Shown here piece by piece: positions 45,550-53,991 of a stretch of 64,000 nucleotides of DNA. Origin of the DNA: Gaiellasilicea sp963802765 (lineage in GTDB: Bacteria > Actinomycetota > Thermoleophilia > Gaiellales > Gaiellaceae); NCBI GenBank assembly GCA_963802765.1, contig CAWDJZ010000011.1, forward strand, positions 57,868 to 121,867, in the 5' to 3' direction. The translations under genes were made by a program, and so were the position numbers. The number at the start of each line of letters is the position of its first letter. The first letter of the stretch is position 1. The notes under the pieces are model-generated. The model was given only the letters and a program-made list of their open reading frames with translations, did not search any database and was not told the DNA's origin.

Positions 45550-45631
45550 TACGTCCAGGGAATTCCACTAGCACGACCGCCGTTACTCTCTTTATCGAAG
45601 TCACTAGTCTGGTACAAGTCGCGAGGAACAC
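45550..45631. promoter_or_regulatory. divergent control region of the HxlR-regulated operon
   Basis: 82 bp between hxlR-type gene and the flavin oxidoreductase. GTTAC at 45582 and GTCAC at 45599 are near-repeat half-sites around TCTCTTTATCGAA, followed by ACTAGTCTGGTACAAGT. These are plausible operator half-sites; no -10/-35 pair stands out. Confidence 0.4.
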
Positions 45632-46621
45632 GTGAGCACCGAAACATCATCGCAGCCGCTGCACGAGAGCCTGGACTACGGCCACTCCCTCGAGTTCGGC
45701 TACTTCCTCGTCCCCGACGCCGACGACCCGCTCGGCGTGCTCGAGACCGCGCGCCTTGCCGACGGCCTCGGCTACGACCTGGTCGGCGTCCAGGACCATC
45801 CCTACCAGCCACGCCACCTCGATACGCAGTCGCTCCTCGCGGCGATCCTCGCCCAGACGGAAGCGGTGCGCGTGTTTGCCGACGTGGGCAACCTGCCGCT
45901 ACGGCCGCCTGCCGTGCTCGCCAAGGCCGCGGCCACGCTCGACCTGCTGAGCGGCGGCCGCTACATGCTCGGCATCGGCGCCGGCGGCTACCTCGAGGCC
46001 GCGCATGCGATGGGCGCTCCCGCTCTAACGCCGGCGGAGAGCCTCGCGGCACTCGAGGAGGCGGTCGCACTCATGCGGGCGACGTGGAGCGGCGAGCGCC
46101 GCGGGATCCGCTTCGACGGCCGCTACTACCAGCTCGCCGGCGTCCACCCCGGCCCCTCACCCGCGCACCCGATCCAGGTTTGGATTGGCGCGAACAGGCC
46201 GCGCGCGCTGGACCTGACCGCTCGCGTCGCCGACGGCTGGGTCAGCCCACTCATGTCTTACAAGCCGCCGCGCGAAGCCGCCCAGGCAAACCTCGCGATC
46301 GATCGCGCTGCTCGCGAGGCGGGGCGCGACCCGCGCGCGATCCGCCGCATCTACAACGTTCAGGGCGCCTTCACGGGCACCCGCGTCGGACCTGCCGCCG
46401 ACACCGACCAGGGCATCGTGGGCCCACCCGCGCACTGGGCCGAGGTCCTGACGCACCTCGCGCTCGACATCGGCTTCGGCACGTTCGTGCTCGCCACGCC
46501 GCCCGATCGGCACACGCTCACGACCTTCATTGAGGACGTCGCCCCGCGGGTACGCGAACGCGTGGCCGAGCGGCGCGCCTCCTCGCCCGTGCCCGCGATC
46601 TCGCCGGAGCGCGGCGGGTGA
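45632..46621 (+). CDS. LLM-class (F420-type) flavin-dependent oxidoreductase
   Basis: 329 residues from GTG 45632. The luciferase-like barrel is plain: GYDLVGVQDHPYQPRHLDTQ, RVFADVGNLPLRPPAVLAKA, LDLLSGGRYMLGIGAGGYLE and VWIGANRPRALDLTARVADG, the usual F420/FMN-phosphate-binding elements. Likely activity is hydride transfer or monooxygenation on an unknown substrate. It is the first gene of an operon whose members overlap by four bases (GTGA here with the next gene), divergent from the HxlR regulator. Confidence 0.9.
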   Translation: MSTETSSQPLHESLDYGHSLEFGYFLVPDADDPLGVLETARLADGLGYDLVGVQDHPYQPRHLDTQSLLAAILAQTEAVRVFADVGNLPLRPPAVLAKAAATLDLLSGGRYMLGIGAGGYLEAAHAMGAPALTPAESLAALEEAVALMRATWSGERRGIRFDGRYYQLAGVHPGPSPAHPIQVWIGANRPRALDLTARVADGWVSPLMSYKPPREAAQANLAIDRAAREAGRDPRAIRRIYNVQGAFTGTRVGPAADTDQGIVGPPAHWAEVLTHLALDIGFGTFVLATPPDRHTLTTFIEDVAPRVRERVAERRASSPVPAISPERGG

Positions 46622-47196
46622 GTTCCGTGCGCGCCTTCGAGGAGACCCCGGAGACCGCCCGCGGGCGCCTGCTGTACGAGATGCTGCTCGCCGTCCACGC
46701 GGGCATTCGCGGCGAGCTCGCTCGCTTCGAGCGCCTCGCGGCAGCTGTCATCGACGGCTTATCTGCGGACGGGCTCAACGAGGAGCTCGAGGCACTGAGG
46801 AACGACACCACGCTCTGGCAGTTCCAGGTCAGCTGCCTGCGCTACTGCCGCTTCGTCCACTCGCACCACCACGCCGAAGACACGGACTTCTTCGATGAGC
46901 TCGAGGAGACGAACCCCGCGCTTCGGCCGGTCGTCGAGCGGCTCCGAGCCGAGCATCGGGCGGTTTCCGACTATCTCGATCATGTCGAAGCAGCCGCGCG
47001 GGCGCTGACCCGACACGACAGCTACCACGCCCGCCGCACCGTCGCCGACGCGCTCGACGTGCTCAAGGAACACCTGCTCGCACACCTCGAGTACGAGGAG
47101 CGAAGCGTCGCCGGCACTGCTCGAAGGCTGCGCGACCTCTCCCGCTCCAACCAGGTCGCCGACGGCGACCTCGCCGCCCAGGAGGATCACCAGTGA
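46618..47196 (+). CDS. hemerythrin domain protein
   Basis: 192 residues from GTG 46618, overlapping the previous stop. The four-helix bundle with iron ligands is seen in LLAVHAGIRGELARFERL, YCRFVHSHHHAEDTDFFDEL, RLRAEHRAVSDYLDHVE and LKEHLLAHLEYEERSV. All His/Glu positions expected for a di-iron site appear filled. Such proteins bind O2, NO or help repair iron centres. In this operon a stress-sensing or oxygen-scavenging role is a reasonable inference. Confidence 0.85.
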   Translation: MSSVRAFEETPETARGRLLYEMLLAVHAGIRGELARFERLAAAVIDGLSADGLNEELEALRNDTTLWQFQVSCLRYCRFVHSHHHAEDTDFFDELEETNPALRPVVERLRAEHRAVSDYLDHVEAAARALTRHDSYHARRTVADALDVLKEHLLAHLEYEERSVAGTARRLRDLSRSNQVADGDLAAQEDHQ

Positions 47197-47819
47197 GCAC
47201 AACCCACGCACCCGACCGCTTCACCACGCTGCCCGACGAGCAGACCCTCGCGGACACCGTCGTCGCCCTCGAGGAGCACGGATTCAGCGTCGAGGTCGTC
47301 GACGACCTCGAGGCTGCACGCGTCGCCGTGATCGCGCGCATCCCCGAAGGCGCCTCGGTGATGACCAACACCTCGGTGACGCTCCAAGAGACCGGGATCG
47401 CGGACGCGATCGACGGTGGCGGGCCGTACGACTCGGCGCGCACCAAGATGATGGCGCTCGACTACGCGACCCAGCTGCCGGAGATGAAGGCGGTCGCCGG
47501 CCAGCCCGGTTACGCGCTCGGCAGCGTCCACGCGATCACCCGCGAGGGAACGCTTGTCATCGCCTCCGCTTCCGGCAGCCAGCTCGCCTCCTATGCCTGG
47601 GGCGCCGCCAACGTCATCTTCGTCGTTGGCGCGCAGAAGCTCGTCCCCAGCCTGGAGGCGGCGCACAAGCGCGTCGTCGAGCACAGCCTGCCGCTCGAAG
47701 ACGCACGCGCCTACGCCGCCTACGGCATGAACAGCCGCGTCGGCAAGATCCTCGAGATCCACCAGGAGGATCCCGGCCGCATCCACGTCGTCCTCATCCG
47801 CCAGCAGGTCGGGTTCTGA
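47193..47819 (+). CDS. LUD domain protein (LutC/YkgG-like)
   Basis: 208 residues from GTG 47193, overlapping the previous stop by four bases. VALEEHGFSVEVVDDLEAAR, GASVMTNTSVTLQETGIADA and GTLVIASASGSQLASYAWGA then VIFVVGAQKLVPSLEAA match the LUD (lactate utilisation) fold. Stand-alone LUD proteins outside lutABC operons have no assigned function; no iron-sulfur LutB partner is present here. Confidence 0.85.
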   Translation: MSTTHAPDRFTTLPDEQTLADTVVALEEHGFSVEVVDDLEAARVAVIARIPEGASVMTNTSVTLQETGIADAIDGGGPYDSARTKMMALDYATQLPEMKAVAGQPGYALGSVHAITREGTLVIASASGSQLASYAWGAANVIFVVGAQKLVPSLEAAHKRVVEHSLPLEDARAYAAYGMNSRVGKILEIHQEDPGRIHVVLIRQQVGF

Positions 47820-47822
47820 GGC

Positions 47823-48353
47823 ATGCCAGAGAAACGCCAGCCAACCATGGGGTGGCTCGAGGAGGGGGTCGATCACGTCCGCGGCCCCTCGGCCGCTCGT
47901 CTCCTCGTCGAGTATGGCGACTACGAATGCCCCTACTCGCGGCAGGCGTTTCGCGCGATCGAGCGGATCGAGCGACAACTCACCGGCGGCGTTCGCTTCG
48001 CCTTCCGGCACTTCCCGCTCACAGACATCCACCCGCACGCGCTCGCGGCGGCAGCCGCCGCCGAGGCAGCCGCGCTCCAAGACCGCTTCTGGGACATGCA
48101 CGAGCTGCTCTTCCATCGCCAGAAGGCGCTCGAAGACGACGACCTGCGGCGCTACGCCGTCGAGCTCGACCTCGACGTCCAGCAGTTCGACCAAGACAGG
48201 GCCGGCACGGGCGTCCTCGAGCGTATTCGACGGGACGTCGAGAGCGGACTGGCATCCGGCGAGGTGCGCGGCACACCGACGCTGTTCATCGACGGCGTCG
48301 TGCACCGCGGCGGCTACGACGCGGCGACCTTGCTGGAGGCATTGGCCCGATGA
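47823..48353 (+). CDS. DsbA-like thioredoxin-fold protein with CPYS active site
   Basis: 176 residues from ATG 47823. The thioredoxin fold begins at LLVEYGDYECPYSRQAFRAI (about 27-46). The usual CPYC is CPYS, so only the nucleophilic Cys remains. The helical insertion (AALQDRFWDMHELLFHRQKA) and the cis-Pro loop GEVRGTPTLFIDGVVHRGGY are normal for the DsbA/thioredoxin_4 group. No signal peptide, so it is cytoplasmic, and a monothiol mechanism or mixed-disulfide sensing is likely. A related CPYC domain is fused to NhaA at 49878-51776. Confidence 0.85.
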   Translation: MPEKRQPTMGWLEEGVDHVRGPSAARLLVEYGDYECPYSRQAFRAIERIERQLTGGVRFAFRHFPLTDIHPHALAAAAAAEAAALQDRFWDMHELLFHRQKALEDDDLRRYAVELDLDVQQFDQDRAGTGVLERIRRDVESGLASGEVRGTPTLFIDGVVHRGGYDAATLLEALAR

Positions 48354-48628
48354 GCGCGATCTGCTCCCACACCGACAGCATCAAGCTGACCGAGTTGCCG
48401 GACGAGATCGCCGGCTGCACGGACTGCCTCGCGATCGGCGGAACCTGGCTGCACCTGCGCATGTGCCAGTCCTGCGGCCACATCGCCTGCTGCGACAGCT
48501 CACCGAACCGGCACGCCTCCGCCCACGCCCGCAGCTCGGGACATCCGATCGTCCGCTCCGCCGAACCAGGAGAAGACTGGAGCTGGTGCTACCTCGACAA
48601 CGTCGCGTTCGTGGTCAGCGGACGATGA
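48350..48628 (+). CDS. UBP-type zinc finger protein
   Basis: 92 residues from ATG 48350 (ATGA overlap). Zinc ligands follow the ZnF-UBP pattern: ICSHTD, GCTDCLAIG, MCQSCGHIACCDSSPNRHAS and AHARSSGHPIVRS. Eukaryotic UBP fingers bind ubiquitin C-termini; the stand-alone bacterial versions have no known partner but recur near oxidoreductase genes in actinobacteria. It has no other domain. Confidence 0.9.
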   Translation: MSAICSHTDSIKLTELPDEIAGCTDCLAIGGTWLHLRMCQSCGHIACCDSSPNRHASAHARSSGHPIVRSAEPGEDWSWCYLDNVAFVVSGR

Positions 48629-49588
48629 CGCTCCCGGAGCTGCACCTCGCCGACTGGCGCCCGACGAAGGACACCCTGCACCTGTACGCCCAGATCCTCG
48701 GCAAGATCCGGCTCGCCACGACGGCACCGCGCAATCACTGGTGGAACGTCGCCCTGTACGTCGACGTTCGCGGGCTCACGACGCGGCGCCTCCATCATCG
48801 CGGGACGACCTTCGAGATCAGGCTCGACTTCCTCGATCACGCCCTGCGTGTGCAGACCGGTGACGGGCGCAACAAGTCGTTCGAGCTCGGCGACGGGATG
48901 CCCGTCGCCGACTTCGACTCCCGCCTCCACGCCTTGCTTGCCGAGCTCGGCATCGACGTCGAGATCAAGGAGCAGCCGTTCGGTGTCCCGATGACGACGC
49001 CGTTTCCCGAGGACGTGGAGCACGCGTCGTGGGATCGAGAGGCGATCGAGCGCTTCGGCCGCATCCTCGACTGGTCGGACTCCGTGTTCGAAGAGTTCAG
49101 CGGCTGGTTCAACGGCAAGACGAGCCCGGTGCACCTCTTCTGGCACGGCCTCGACCTGGCGGTCACCCGTTTCTCGGGCCGGGCTGGGGATGACGATCGA
49201 TGCGGATCCGGTCAACGAGGAGGCCTACTCGCACGAGGTCATCTCGTTCGGGTTCTGGGCGGGCGACGACACCGTCGGCGATGCCACCTACTACTCCTAC
49301 ACGGCGCCCGAGCCCGAGGGGCTCCGCGAGCAACCGCTTTCCGCGGGCAGCTGGATCGAGTACGGCTCGGGCTCATTAGCGGTGCTTCCCTACGAGGCCG
49401 TGCGCGGCGCGCGAGATCCAAAAACGACGCTGCTTGCGTTCTGCCAGAGCGCCTACGAGGCCGGCGCTCGCCTTGCCGGCTGGGACACCAGCAGCTTCGA
49501 ATCGAAGTGGTGTCCGACCCCCGCGCAGCTGAACCAGCTCCACGTCACCGCCGCCGCCGAGTTCGGCCGTCCCAGCGCAAGCTCCTAG
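48625..49588 (+). CDS. DUF5996 family protein, one frameshift
   Basis: About 320 residues from ATG 48625 (ATGA overlap with the UBP gene). It starts LHLADWRPTKDTLHLYAQIL then GKIRLATTAPRNHWWNVALY, and continues SPVHLFWHGLDLAVTRFSGR. One extra G in a GGGG run near 49185 shifts the frame, and the rest reads NEEAYSHEVISFGFWAGDDT and TPAQLNQLHVTAAAEFGRP. The family is uncharacterised; two long beta-rich parts are visible. The shift is probably a homopolymer error. Confidence 0.75.
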
Positions 49589-49636
49589 CGTGCCGAGCCG
49601 AGCGCACAGCGCAGTCCCCGCAGAAATAATCGCGCG

Positions 49637-49861
49637 ATGAGCGGCGGTGCACCCGAACGTCCGGGTCTTTGTCGGTTCCAGCTTCAGAAGGACCGGGACG
49701 GCAGGCATAGGTGGTACGTGTTCAACGCGAGCGGCACCATGGTCGGCAGGCATCCGGAAGGATTTGCGACCGAGCGTGAGGCACGGCTCGACGCGGAGCG
49801 ACACCGAGAACAACTCGCCACGGCGCCGATCATGAGCGAGGCTGAGGAAGAGAGCGGCTGA
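49637..49861 (+). CDS. YegP/DUF1508-like small protein
   Basis: 74 residues from ATG 49637. FQLQKDRDGRHRWYVFNASG then VGRHPEGFATEREARLDAER follows the F...D..G..RW.....NG.....EG%.....A pattern of the DUF1508/YegP domain, a small beta-beta-alpha unit of unknown function. It follows the DUF5996 gene by 48 bp and converges with the NhaA fusion gene. Confidence 0.6.
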   Translation: MSGGAPERPGLCRFQLQKDRDGRHRWYVFNASGTMVGRHPEGFATEREARLDAERHREQLATAPIMSEAEEESG

Positions 49862-49877
49862 CCAGCGCGGTGAGCGC

Positions 49878-51776
49878 TCAGCCGTTGGTCGTGGTCGTCA
49901 GGGTTGCCCGCGCTCCGGCGGCGTGTACAGCCGCTGAGAGTGTGTCGATGTCGTAGGCGCCGTAATGCCGTCGGCCGTTGATGAAGAAGGTGGGTGTGCC
50001 GGAAACGCCGCTCAAGTCGGCGCTGTCGACATCCTCGGCCACGCGTGCGGCGCCGGCCCGCTCCTGAAGATCGTTCGTGAAGCGCTCGATGTCGAGTCCC
50101 AGCTGCTCGGCGTGGCTGATCAGGTCACTCGGTCGGAGTGCGTCCTGATGAGCGAGGAGGAGGTCGTGCATCTCCCAGAAGGCGCCCTGATCGGCGGCGG
50201 CCTCGGCGGCTTCGGCGGCGAGCTGGGTATTGGGATGGACATCGTTGAGCGGTAGGTGCCGCCAGATGTAGCGGACGTCGCCGAATTCGCGCAGGAGCTC
50301 GCGCACGACCGGCTCAGCCTGCCCGCAGTAGGGGCACTCGAAGTCGCCGTACTCGACCACCGTGACCGGCGCCTCACGCGGCCCACGAATGTGGTCGCGA
50401 TCCGGGTCGACGTCGATGTAGAGATCGACGAGCGGCTCGGCCGTGCCCAGCAGCGCGCGAATCCGGAGGCTGCGCGGAAGCAGCGCCGTCGCACGGAAGA
50501 GCAGCCAGGTGAGGAGCGCCGCGCCGAGGGCGGCGCTCAAGATGCCGAGCTTCGCCTCCTCGAGCTGCGAGCCCTGGAACGCGAGCGTCGCGACGAGGAG
50601 CGCGACGGTGAAGCCGATCCCGGCGATCGTGCCGCCGCCTGCCACGGCCGCCCAGCCCACTGGAGGCCGGAGCCGTCCGCGGCTCAGTCGCGCCAGCAGC
50701 CACGCGCTCCCGACGATGCCGACGGGCTTGCCGACGACGTAGCCGACGGCGATCCCGAGCGTGATCGGCGAGGTGAACGCTCGCTCGAGGAAGGCGCCGT
50801 CGATCGCGATGCCGGCGTTCGCCAGCGCGAACAGGGGCACGATCAGGTAGCTCGTCCACGGGTGGTAGAGCAGCTGCAACCGCTCGTTCGGCGAGACCGC
50901 GGACCTGAGCTCGATGCGGACCGAACGGGCGAGCTCGGGGGTCGGCTGCTCGCGGAATTCGCGGAAGCGCTCCGTCGCACGTTCCAAGTCGGATCGCGCG
51001 ACCGGGTAGGCGTAGGCGAGAAGGCCCATCGCGAGTCCGACGATGATCGGCTCCACACCCGACTCGAGGAGCGCGACCCAGATCGCCGCCCCGAGCGCGA
51101 AGTAGATGAGCCCGACCCGGACCCGGAGCGCCTTCGCGAGGAGGACAACGCCGAACAGCCCGAGAGCCACGAGCAGCGCGGAAACAGTGACCTCGTCTGT
51201 GTAAACGAGGGCGATGACGACGAGCGCGAGGATGTCGTCGACGACGACGACAGTGAGCATGAACGCCCGCAGCCGGTCGGGAAACCGCGGGCCGACGAGC
51301 GCGAGCAGGCCGAGTGCGAAGGCGGTGTCGGTCGACATCGCGACACCCCAGCCGTGCGCGGAAGACCGACCGGCGTTGAAGAGGAGAAAGATGGCGACCG
51401 CCACCGCCATGCCGCCGATCCCGGCAAGCACTGGCAGAGCGAATCGTCGCCTCTCGCGCAGCTCGCCGAGATCGAACTCCCGCCGTGCCTCGAGTCCGAG
51501 CACGAAGAAGAAGAACGTCATCAGTCCGCTGTTCACCCACTCGCGCAGCTCGAGCGACACCCCGGTCCCGCCGAGCTCGATCGAGAGTGGTGTCTCCCAC
51601 AGCGAGTCGTACGACGACGCGTCGACGTTCACCCAAGCGAGTGCCGCGACGGCCGCGCCCAGCAAGACCGCCGCGCCGCCCGTCTCCGTGCGAAGAAACT
51701 CCCGCAGCGGCGTCTGGACACTTCGCGCCCACGCCGTCCGCCCCGAGAGCGGCGACGCCTGCCTCTCGCCGGCCAT
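49878..51776 (-). CDS. nhaA: Na+/H+ antiporter NhaA fused to a DsbA-like thioredoxin domain
   Basis: 632 residues from ATG 51776. Residues about 25-425 are NhaA with 11-12 helices: VAMSTDTAFALGLLALVG and the paired Asp in VVVVDDILALVVIALVY are the Na+/H+ site; VGYVVGKPVGIVGSAWLLAR follows. Residues about 455-632 are a thioredoxin_4/DsbA domain with CPYC (VEYGDFECPYCGQAEPVVRE) and VSGTPTFFINGRRHYGAYDI. This fusion is known in actinobacteria; the thioredoxin part should face the cytoplasm or outside depending on helix number, which is not settled here. It may link pH/sodium homeostasis to redox state. Confidence 0.9.
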   Translation of the reverse strand: MAGERQASPLSGRTAWARSVQTPLREFLRTETGGAAVLLGAAVAALAWVNVDASSYDSLWETPLSIELGGTGVSLELREWVNSGLMTFFFFVLGLEARREFDLGELRERRRFALPVLAGIGGMAVAVAIFLLFNAGRSSAHGWGVAMSTDTAFALGLLALVGPRFPDRLRAFMLTVVVVDDILALVVIALVYTDEVTVSALLVALGLFGVVLLAKALRVRVGLIYFALGAAIWVALLESGVEPIIVGLAMGLLAYAYPVARSDLERATERFREFREQPTPELARSVRIELRSAVSPNERLQLLYHPWTSYLIVPLFALANAGIAIDGAFLERAFTSPITLGIAVGYVVGKPVGIVGSAWLLARLSRGRLRPPVGWAAVAGGGTIAGIGFTVALLVATLAFQGSQLEEAKLGILSAALGAALLTWLLFRATALLPRSLRIRALLGTAEPLVDLYIDVDPDRDHIRGPREAPVTVVEYGDFECPYCGQAEPVVRELLREFGDVRYIWRHLPLNDVHPNTQLAAEAAEAAADQGAFWEMHDLLLAHQDALRPSDLISHAEQLGLDIERFTNDLQERAGAARVAEDVDSADLSGVSGTPTFFINGRRHYGAYDIDTLSAAVHAAGARATLTTTTNG

Positions 51777-51794
51777 CAGCTTCGTCGAGCGGAG

Positions 51795-52037
51795 CTACTG
51801 CTGGTAGCGCTCGACCACCTCGGCCTGCCTGACGTCGGCCGCTTCCGGGTCACGGCCAGCTTCCCGTAGGGCGCGGCGTTGGCGCAGGAGATCCCAGCAC
51901 TGGTCGAGCGAGACTTTGAGTTCCTGCAAGCGCTGCCGGTCGGCCTCGCTCGCGTTCCCTTCCGACTCGCGCCCCCAGAGCTCGTGCTCCTCGGCGACGA
52001 GCTGCTCGATCGTTCCGTGTATCTGCGGATCGTCCAT
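51795..52037 (-). CDS. DUF2630 family protein
   Basis: 80 residues from ATG 52037 (TGATG overlap with the MFS gene). DPQIHGTIEQLVAEEHELWG then QRLQELKVSLDQCWDLLRQR is the DUF2630 signature, a short helical protein of unknown function common in actinobacteria. It is cotranscribed with the MFS exporter, and the NhaA fusion starts 18 bp after its stop. Confidence 0.85.
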   Translation of the reverse strand: MDDPQIHGTIEQLVAEEHELWGRESEGNASEADRQRLQELKVSLDQCWDLLRQRRALREAGRDPEAADVRQAEVVERYQQ

Positions 52038-53530
52038 CACGCCTCCTGGGGTATGGGTTCTGACGTTGTTGCCGTGGAAGGCGGCCGGGCGAGCTCGACG
52101 GCGGGCTCGGGGACACCGTACAGCTGACCCCCCGAGCACCTCTCGGCCTCGACCACCCGTCTCGGGTTCGTGATGCCGATGATGCCTGCGATGCCCCCGG
52201 CCGCGACCAGCGTCGCGCAGATCACGACGACCTGGTGGAAGGCACGGACGGACTCGTCGTTCACGGAGAAGCTGTCTCCGACGAGCGTGCTCGCGACGAC
52301 GACGCCGACGACCGAGACGCCGATTAGGCCGGCGACACGGGCGATCGCGTTGTTGATCGCAGAAGCGATTCCGGCGTCAGTCTCGTCCGCGTCGGCGAGC
52401 ACGGCGGCAGTGAGCGGCGCGACCGTCATCGACAGACCCAGGGAGAAGAGGAGCAGGGCAGGGAGCAGATCGGCGAGGTAGGCAGTGTCGATGCCGGTTC
52501 TGAGCAGGAGGAGGAGCCCCGCCGCCGCCACGAGCGGCCCAGCTCCCATGAACAGGCGAGGACCGCAGCGATCAGCGAGCGCGCCGAAGCGGCGGGAGAG
52601 AACGAACGTGACCAGAGTCACCGGGAGCACCGCAAGGCCGGCCCCCAATGCGCTATAGCCGGCGACCTGTTGCAGAAAGATCGTGAGGAAGAAGAAGAGG
52701 ACGGCCAGGCCCGCGTACATCGCGAGCGTCTCGACGTTTCCGACGGCGAAGTTGCGGCGTGCGAACAGCTCCAGCTTCAGCATCGGCTGCGCGACCCGTC
52801 GCTCGTAGGCGAGAAACACGGCGAACGTGACGACGCCGCCGAGGAGCGGGACGAGGATGGCCGGGCTCGACCAGCCGAAGCGAGGCTGCTCGATCAACGC
52901 GAACACGACCCCGCCAAGCCCGAAGGCGCAGAGGACGGCGCCGAGGTAGTCGACGCGGCGGGTCGCGGCGCGCGACACCGGCGCGACCGCGGCCCTGACC
53001 AGAAGCAGGGTGACGGCGACCAAGGGGAGGTTGAGCGCGAAGATCCAGCGCCACGAGAGCTGGTCGACGATCACACCCCCCGCAAGCGGGCCGACCAACG
53101 ACGCGATCGCGCCCCACGCCGTCCAGGCGCCGATCGCGGCGGCCCGCTCCTTCGCCGGGAAGGTCGCGACGATGATCGCGAGCGAGCTAGGCACGAGCAG
53201 CGCTCCCGCCGCGCCTTGCAAGCCGCGCGCCGCGATCAACGTCTCGGTCGTCGGCGCCAGCGCGCATGCGACCGAGAAGAGCCCGAAGGCCCCGGCGCCG
53301 AGCGCGAACACCCGCCGCTCGCCGTAGATGTCGCCCAGCGACCCTCCGATCAGGATCAACGAGCCGAGCGCCAACAGGTATGCGTTCGCCACCCACTGCT
53401 GTGCCTGCAGGCCGCCCCCGAGGTCCTGTTCGATCGCCGGGAGCGCGACGTTGACGACCGTCCCGTCGATGGTCGCGATCCCGGAACCGAGGATCGCCGC
53501 GACGAGCGTGGTCTGTTGTCTGCGGCTCAT
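52037..53530 (-). CDS. DHA2-family MFS drug-resistance transporter (EmrB/QacA-like)
   Basis: 497 residues from ATG 53530 with 14 predicted helices. Motif DGTVVNVALPAIEQDLG (residues about 22-38) and the loop GSLGDIYGERRVF (G-x-L-a-D-r-x-G-r-R type) identify the DHA2 drug:H+ antiporter family; motif C is GPLAGGVIVDQLSWRWIFALN. It probably exports toxic organic compounds. The soluble C-terminal tail is about 45 residues. It heads a leftward unit MFS-DUF2630-NhaA fusion. Confidence 0.9.
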   Translation of the reverse strand: MSRRQQTTLVAAILGSGIATIDGTVVNVALPAIEQDLGGGLQAQQWVANAYLLALGSLILIGGSLGDIYGERRVFALGAGAFGLFSVACALAPTTETLIAARGLQGAAGALLVPSSLAIIVATFPAKERAAAIGAWTAWGAIASLVGPLAGGVIVDQLSWRWIFALNLPLVAVTLLLVRAAVAPVSRAATRRVDYLGAVLCAFGLGGVVFALIEQPRFGWSSPAILVPLLGGVVTFAVFLAYERRVAQPMLKLELFARRNFAVGNVETLAMYAGLAVLFFFLTIFLQQVAGYSALGAGLAVLPVTLVTFVLSRRFGALADRCGPRLFMGAGPLVAAAGLLLLLRTGIDTAYLADLLPALLLFSLGLSMTVAPLTAAVLADADETDAGIASAINNAIARVAGLIGVSVVGVVVASTLVGDSFSVNDESVRAFHQVVVICATLVAAGGIAGIIGITNPRRVVEAERCSGGQLYGVPEPAVELARPPSTATTSEPIPQEA

Positions 53531-53556
53531 TCGCTCGAGCGAAAGCCAGCCCAGGG

Positions 53557-53959
53557 TCAGATCGTCTTGACGAGGCCGCCGTCGATGACGTAGTTGGCGC
53601 CGGTGACGTTCGCCGTCCGCGGCGAGGCAAGCAGCGTCACGAGCGTGGCCACCTCCTCCGGCGTGCTGAAGCGGCCCGAGGGGATTCCGGCGATCGCTTG
53701 CTCACGCACCGCCGCCGGGTCGACCCGCGGCGCGCCGCCCCCGGGCGAGACGCTGTTGATGCGGATGCCCTGCGGGCCGAGCTCCTGCGAGAGCGCCTTG
53801 GAGACGTTCAGCAACGTCGATGTCGAGCAGCGAGTCGATGGTGCGCGCGCCGGCGACGACCTCGACTCCCTCTGCCGCGAGCGCTCGCGTTACGGCCAGG
53901 CCGATTCCTTTACTCGCCCCGGTGACGACCGCGACTTTGCCTGTCAGCTCGAGATCCAT
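53557..53959 (-). pseudogene. SDR gene with internal deletion
   Basis: From ATG 53959 the N-terminal part is intact (VAVVTGASKGIGLAVTRALA, EGVEVVAGARTI). Near 53825 it jumps, in another frame, to NVSKALSQELGPQGIRINSV and the normal C-terminus (TGANYVIDGGLVKTI). The NNAG strand, the catalytic Ser and YxxxK, about 120 residues, are missing. The enzyme cannot be active. Confidence 0.75.
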
Positions 53960-53991
53960 GGTTCAGTCCACAACGCGAGCGATGTCATCGG

